64,000 nt of DNA from Streptomyces sp. NBC_00775 (GTDB lineage: Bacteria; Actinomycetota; Actinomycetes; Streptomycetales; Streptomycetaceae): contig NZ_CP108938.1 in assembly GCF_036347135.1 (NCBI RefSeq), positions 1,116,001-1,180,000 on the forward strand, in the 5' to 3' direction. Shown one piece after another: positions 60,288 to 64,000 of the stretch. Below the pieces are notes generated by a model. The model searched no databases and had not been told where the DNA came from. It worked only from the letters and a program-made list of their open reading frames with translations. The stretch's first letter is position 1, and every line of letters starts with the position of its first letter. A program made the translations under genes and the position numbers.

Positions 60288-62089
60288 GCGGGTTCTCCTT
60301 CATCGTGTACGGCGGGCGCCCCGGAGGACACCCAGAAGCGGATGCTCTCGACGAGCACCAGCAGCGCCACGGCCACGGCGAGCACCGTGAGCGCGACCTT
60401 GAACTGTTCGGCGGTGAGCAGCGCGGCCAGGACGGTGACCAGCAGCGTCCTGCCTTCGTGCCCGCCGATCGCCCGCACCAGCCAGTGCGGGGGGGCTCCG
60501 GCGTTGCCGCGGATGCGGTACACCGTGTCGTAGTGATGGTAGGCGACGGCGGCCACCAGGCCGAAAGCCGCAGGAAGCGCTCCGTTCACGTCGGCGTTGG
60601 CCGCCAGTACCAGAACGGTGAGGTATTCGGCCGCGCGGAAGAACGGCGGGACCAGCCAGTCGAGGGCGCCCTTGAGGGGGCGGACGACGGCCAGCGGCGA
60701 CAGCAGTACGTAGAACACGGCGCCCAGCACGGGCCACCAGCTGCCGTAAGGGGCGAGCCAGGCCGCGAGGACGACGACGGCGCCGCCGGCCAGCGCGGTG
60801 ACCGCCGGTGCCCGCAGGGGCACGCGGCGCGCGAAGCGCGTCAGCAGCTCGGCGAGCGGTCCGCTGTCCGTGAGGTCGGCCAGCGCCTGCGCCGCGCGGT
60901 CCGTGCGTCGCGCCTTGCGGGTCAGGGAGCGCAGTACGCGGCCCGCCGTGGTGTACGTCGCCGCGAAGGCGCAGCCGATGATCAGCGCGTAGAAGGTGAT
61001 GCGCGGGGTGGTCAGCGCCGTGAGCACGGCGATCATCGCCCAGCGTTCGCCGATGGGCAGGACTATCATCCGGCGCACCCAGACCGTCCAGCCGACGCTG
61101 TCGAGCTTGTCCGAGAGGGCCGCGGTGGGGCTGGTGTTGGCGGTGGCGTCGTGGTTCGCCTCGTTGAAGGAGAAGTCGACGACATGCCGGCAGGTCTGCA
61201 GGATCATCGCGCCGAGGGCGAGCGCCCACACGTCGTCGCCGCCACGGGCCGCTCCGAGGGCGAGGCCCGCGTAGTAGGCGTACTCCTTGGCGCGGTCGAA
61301 GGTCGCGTCCAGCCAGGCGCCGAGCGTCGAGTACTGCAGGGCGTAGCGGGCGATCTGACCGTCCACGCAGTCCAGGACGAAGGAGAACATGAGCAGCAGA
61401 CCGGCCGCGACGAACCCGGCGCGGGTGCCGGTGGCGGCGCAGCCCGCTGCGATCAGCGCGGTGATCAGTGAGGCGGTGGTGACCTGGTTCGGAGTCAGGC
61501 CGCGGCGGGCGCACCAGCGGGCGATGTAGCGCGAGTACGGGCTGATGCAGTACGTGGTGAAGAAGCCGTCGCGGGCCTTCACGGCGCTGCGCAGTCGTAC
61601 GGCCTCGTCGTCCACGGCCGAGACGGCCTGCCGGGCCTCGTTGCGCTCCTGCGGGTCGGCCGGTACGGCCGCGACCAGCGTGCCGAGCTCGGGGCGGTAC
61701 ACGGCGACGCCGTCCGCGTCGAGCGACGCGGTGAGGCGTTCGGCGAGGTGGTCCGTGGCGACGGCGAGGCCGCCGGAGGCGGAGCTCTCGCGGGCCACGG
61801 CCCGGGTCAGGGCCTTGCGGGCCTCGGGCTGCACCGATATGGCTCCGGGCAGCGCGGAGGCCGCGAACCGGGGGTCCGTGAGGCCGAGGCGCAGCGCGTG
61901 CGGGTGCCCCACGAAGCGGGCGTCGACGACGGCGACCCGCTGGTCCAGGGGGACGGCGGCAAGGAGCGTCTCGGCGTCACCGGCGTCGGCGGCGAGCCGT
62001 ACGTCGAAGCCGAGCGACCGCAGATCGCCCTCAAGCGACGATCCGGGAACCGGCTGGCCGGTGAGGATGGCGGTCGACAGCGAACTCAC
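60284..62089 (-). CDS. CDP-alcohol phosphotransferase with DUF5941 domain
   Basis: A 601-aa membrane protein, first gene of the operon. The N-terminal ~170 residues are soluble (TGQPVPGSSLEGDLRSLGFDVRLAADAG..., a degenerate nucleotidyl-like or regulatory region). Then come FFTTYCISPYSRYIARWCARRGLTPNQVT and the complete CDP-alcohol transferase motif DCVDGQIARYALQYSTLGAWLDATFD with both terminal Asp residues. A polytopic C-terminal half (DUF5941) follows with many helices. The architecture recalls archaeal/bacterial IPCT-DIPP synthase fusions. GTG 62089 is preferred; the frame extends to ATG 62173 without clear support. Confidence 0.82.
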   Translation of the reverse strand: MSSLSTAILTGQPVPGSSLEGDLRSLGFDVRLAADAGDAETLLAAVPLDQRVAVVDARFVGHPHALRLGLTDPRFAASALPGAISVQPEARKALTRAVARESSASGGLAVATDHLAERLTASLDADGVAVYRPELGTLVAAVPADPQERNEARQAVSAVDDEAVRLRSAVKARDGFFTTYCISPYSRYIARWCARRGLTPNQVTTASLITALIAAGCAATGTRAGFVAAGLLLMFSFVLDCVDGQIARYALQYSTLGAWLDATFDRAKEYAYYAGLALGAARGGDDVWALALGAMILQTCRHVVDFSFNEANHDATANTSPTAALSDKLDSVGWTVWVRRMIVLPIGERWAMIAVLTALTTPRITFYALIIGCAFAATYTTAGRVLRSLTRKARRTDRAAQALADLTDSGPLAELLTRFARRVPLRAPAVTALAGGAVVVLAAWLAPYGSWWPVLGAVFYVLLSPLAVVRPLKGALDWLVPPFFRAAEYLTVLVLAANADVNGALPAAFGLVAAVAYHHYDTVYRIRGNAGAPPHWLVRAIGGHEGRTLLVTVLAALLTAEQFKVALTVLAVAVALLVLVESIRFWVSSGAPAVHDEGEPA

Positions 62090-62402
62090 TCCCTGGGTGC
62101 CGACGCGTCCGCGCCGGGCAAGTGCGTGGTGGGATGGCCCCGCGCCAGGCGACAGGGCCTGTCCGGGCGGCATGTCGGCAGAGGTTATCGGATGGACGGC
62201 AGCGGGCGTTCACCACCCGTTCACGGCCCGATCCACCCGGTTTTGCATGGCCTCCGCCGAGATCATCATCAGGGATCCGGGGCCCGCGCCACAAACCGTG
62301 CCCTCAGACCGGCGCATTCTCGGCATCGCACACGGCACCCGGCGCTCCGCCCGGAGCGGGACAGGACGGACACCGCGCGGGACCGGCATAGGGTGGGCGT
62401 CC
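62090..62402. other. Divergent promoter region, phosphoalcohol operon and galE
   Basis: A 313-bp gap without a supported gene. TAGGGT at 62389-62394, 8 bases before the galE ATG, is a strong -10 box for a leaderless galE mRNA. Nothing comparable is clear on the minus side, whose promoter should lie within about 62090-62220. Confidence 0.55.
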
Positions 62403-63380
62403 ATGACATGGCTGATCACAGGCGGAGCCGGATACATCGGGGCCCACGTGGCGCGGGCGATGGCGGAGGCCGGGGAGCGCGTCGTCGCCCTCGACGACCT
62501 CTCGTCAGGGGTGCCGAAGCGGCTTCCGGAGAGCATTCCCCTCGTGCAGGGCTCGTCACTGGACGGAGATCTGCTGAAGCGGGTCTTCGCGGAGCACGCG
62601 GTGACGGGTGTGGTGCACCTCGCCGCACGCAAGCAGGTCGGCGAGTCCGTGGCCCAGCCGACGCGCTACTACCAGGAGAACGTGGGCGGGCTCGCGACGC
62701 TCCTGGAGGCGGCCGCCGGGGCGGGCGTCAAGCGGTTCGTCTTCTCCTCGTCGGCGGCCGTCTACGGCAACCCTGATGTGGACCTCATCACGGAGGACAC
62801 CCCCTGCGCCCCGATGAGCCCGTACGGCGAGACGAAGCTCGCCGGGGAGTGGCTGGTGCGGGCGGCGGGCCGGGCGCACGGCATCGCGACCGTGTGCCTG
62901 CGCTACTTCAACGTGGCGGGCGCGGCCACGCCCGAGCTCGCCGACACCGGGGTGTTCAACGTGATCCCGATGGTCTTCGACCGCCTCACGCGCGACGAGG
63001 CCCCGCGGATCTTCGGCGACGACTATCCGACGCCGGACGGCACCTGCGTCCGTGACTACATCCACGTCGCCGACCTCGCCGAGGCGCATCTCGCGGCGGC
63101 CCGGCGGCTGGCCGACGGCGCGACGGGCGATCTGACGGTGAACATCGGCCGCGGCGAAGGCGTTTCGGTCCGCGAACTCATCACCCTCATCGGCGAGGTC
63201 AGCGGGGACACCCGGGAGCCGCTCGTCGAACCGCGCCGCCCCGGCGACGCCCCGCGCGCGGTCGCCTCGGCCGAGCTGGCCGCGCGGGAGCTCGGCTGGA
63301 GCGCGCGGCGCGGGGTGCGCGAGATGGTCGGGTCGGCGTGGGAGGGCTGGCGGCTGCACCGCCCCCGGACACAGGATTAG
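62403..63380 (+). CDS. galE: UDP-glucose 4-epimerase (SDR family)
   Basis: A 325-aa extended SDR interconverting UDP-glucose and UDP-galactose (or another UDP-hexose pair). The Rossmann motif is WLITGGAGYIGAHVARAM at residues 3-20, AARKQVGESVAQPTRYYQENVGG near 75. The catalytic Ser is in FSSSAAVYGNP near 118, and the Tyr-Lys pair is in MSPYGETKLAGEW near 139. FNVIPMVFDRLTRDEAPRIFGDDYPTPDGTCVRDYIHV is typical of GalE. ATG 62403 follows a TAGGGT box by 8 bases. Divergent from the glycan/phosphoalcohol operon, for which it may supply a UDP-sugar. Confidence 0.93.
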   Translation: MTWLITGGAGYIGAHVARAMAEAGERVVALDDLSSGVPKRLPESIPLVQGSSLDGDLLKRVFAEHAVTGVVHLAARKQVGESVAQPTRYYQENVGGLATLLEAAAGAGVKRFVFSSSAAVYGNPDVDLITEDTPCAPMSPYGETKLAGEWLVRAAGRAHGIATVCLRYFNVAGAATPELADTGVFNVIPMVFDRLTRDEAPRIFGDDYPTPDGTCVRDYIHVADLAEAHLAAARRLADGATGDLTVNIGRGEGVSVRELITLIGEVSGDTREPLVEPRRPGDAPRAVASAELAARELGWSARRGVREMVGSAWEGWRLHRPRTQD

Positions 63381-63392
63381 CGATCTTCCCCA

Positions 63393-63429
63393 TGCCCTGA
63401 CCTGCGGATCGTTTCCGCAGGTCAGGGCA
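63393..63429. terminator. Terminator of galE
   Basis: A perfect 15-bp stem, TGCCCTGACCTGCGG (63393-63407) with its complement at 63415-63429, and a 7-base loop (ATCGTTT), immediately downstream of the galE stop. No U-run follows. Confidence 0.85.
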
Positions 63430-63517
63430 CATGACAACGGTGTTCAGTGCCGCATTGCCCGATACCCCCCGCCCGTAGTTCACTGTGAGCCCGAGCAGAA
63501 CACAGGAGGCGGCTTCC

Positions 63518-64000
63518 ATGGGGGCTGGGCACGACCACGGGCATGCGCACGGCGCTCCCGCCACGGGTACGGCGACAGCGGCGTACCGCGGGAGGCTGCG
63601 CGTCGCGCTGTCGATCACGCTCACCGTCATGGTGGTCGAGATCGTCGGCGGTCTCGTCGCCGATTCGCTCGCGCTCATCGCCGACGCGGCACACATGGCG
63701 ACGGACGCGCTGGGCCTGGTCATGGCGCTGCTGGCCATCCACTTCGCGAGCCGCCCGCCGAGCGAGACCCGCACGTTCGGGTACGCGCGGGCCGAGATCC
63801 TCGCCGCGCTCGCCAACTGCCTGCTGCTGCTCGTCGTCGGCGGGTACGTCATGTACGAGGCGATCCAGCGCTTCGTGACGCCCGCCGACACCGACGGCGC
63901 TCAGGCCATCGTGTTCGGTCTGATCGGCCTGGTCGCGAACACGATCTCGCTCACGCTGCTCATGCGCGGCCAGAAGGACAGCCTGAACGTGCGCGGCGCC
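63518..64000 (+). CDS. Cation diffusion facilitator (CDF) transporter, 5' part
   Basis: The first 161 codons of a CDF metal exporter (CzcD/ZitB-like); it runs off the right edge. The His-rich N-terminus GAGHDHGHAHGAP is a metal-binding lead. Helix 1 is VALSITLTVMVVEIVGGLVA. Helix 2 carries the H-x3-D metal site DSLALIADAAHMATDALGLVM (about residues 49-69). Helices 3 and 4 follow (ILAALANCLLLLVVGGYVMYEAIQRF and AIVFGLIGLVANTISLTLLM, whose Asn-Thr region belongs to helix 5). GGAGG 8 bases upstream supports the ATG. Zinc, cobalt or cadmium efflux is the usual role. Confidence 0.9.
   Translation, partial: MGAGHDHGHAHGAPATGTATAAYRGRLRVALSITLTVMVVEIVGGLVADSLALIADAAHMATDALGLVMALLAIHFASRPPSETRTFGYARAEILAALANCLLLLVVGGYVMYEAIQRFVTPADTDGAQAIVFGLIGLVANTISLTLLMRGQKDSLNVRGA

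Noticed and set aside
61545..62402. Upstream extension of the galE frame
   Set aside because: It overlaps the DUF5941 gene on the other strand and lacks conserved residues; GalE starts normally at 62403 after a -10 box.
63440..63480. CsoR-like operator (GATACCCCCC) before the CDF gene
   Set aside because: Only one half of the dyad is convincing; too weak to call.

Overview
The window is chromosomal DNA of a high-GC actinomycete, almost certainly a Streptomyces. The evidence is the very high GC with strong third-position bias, GTG starts, many overlapping start/stop pairs, a conservon-type signalling operon, the actinomycete hopanoid operon and an actinobacterial-style c-di-AMP riboswitch. 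It reads as chromosome-arm DNA: metabolic and secreted-enzyme genes mixed with decayed gene remnants, and no rRNA, IS element, phage or CRISPR. One tRNA, Pro(GGG), is present.

Left part (1-20 kb). Small independent units: a zinc-ribbon protein, the cobalamin enzyme CobK, an HAD phosphatase, a TauE/SafE permease, a DUF574-type methyltransferase, a MarR regulator divergent from a YceI protein, a LacI regulator, tRNA-Pro, a two-subunit transketolase, an MFS exporter, an XRE-cupin/GNAT pair, the threonine catabolic operon tdh-kbl with a LysR gene, and a Gfo/Idh/MocA oxidoreductase. Between them lie remnants of an acyl-CoA ligase, an amidohydrolase and an MFS transporter. Many of these genes have a TANNNT -10 box 6-8 bases before the start codon, so leaderless transcription is likely.

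Middle (18.7-37.5 kb). A conservon (cvnA-B-C-D plus a GAF gene) encodes a membrane histidine-kinase-like protein with a roadblock protein, a DUF742 protein and a small GTPase. After an MBL-fold hydrolase comes a promoter bracketed by two TetR-type operators. It drives a broken thiamine-diphosphate enzyme and an intact amino-acid dehydrogenase. From 29.8 to 36.2 kb lies a compact operon of secreted enzymes for rhamnogalacturonan-I (exolyase-like protein, SGNH esterase, PL11 lyase, DUF6250 protein) behind a LacI-type operator. A LysM/M23 cell-wall hydrolase with a c-di-AMP riboswitch follows, then an alpha-galactosidase, a tyrosine phosphatase and an XRE-cupin regulator with a double operator.

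Hopanoid operon (54.75 to 41.86 kb, minus strand). Eleven tightly spaced or overlapping genes, hpnC-hpnD-(46-aa ORF)-hpnE-prenyl synthase-shc-hpnG-hpnH-ispG-dxs-hpnO, carry the pathway from MEP precursors through FPP, presqualene diphosphate and squalene to hopene, adenosylhopane, ribosylhopane and aminotriol. A 21-codon ORF precedes hpnC.

Right end (55-64 kb). A seven-gene minus-strand operon encodes two CDP-alcohol phosphotransferases, a sugar/polyol-phosphate nucleotidyltransferase, a glycerol-1-phosphate-dehydrogenase-like enzyme, a GT2 glycosyltransferase and a TagGH-like ABC exporter. Together they look like an uncharacterised pathway that builds and exports a phosphodiester-linked (teichoic-acid-like or phospholipid-like) product. 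galE is divergent from it, and a CDF metal transporter runs off the right edge.
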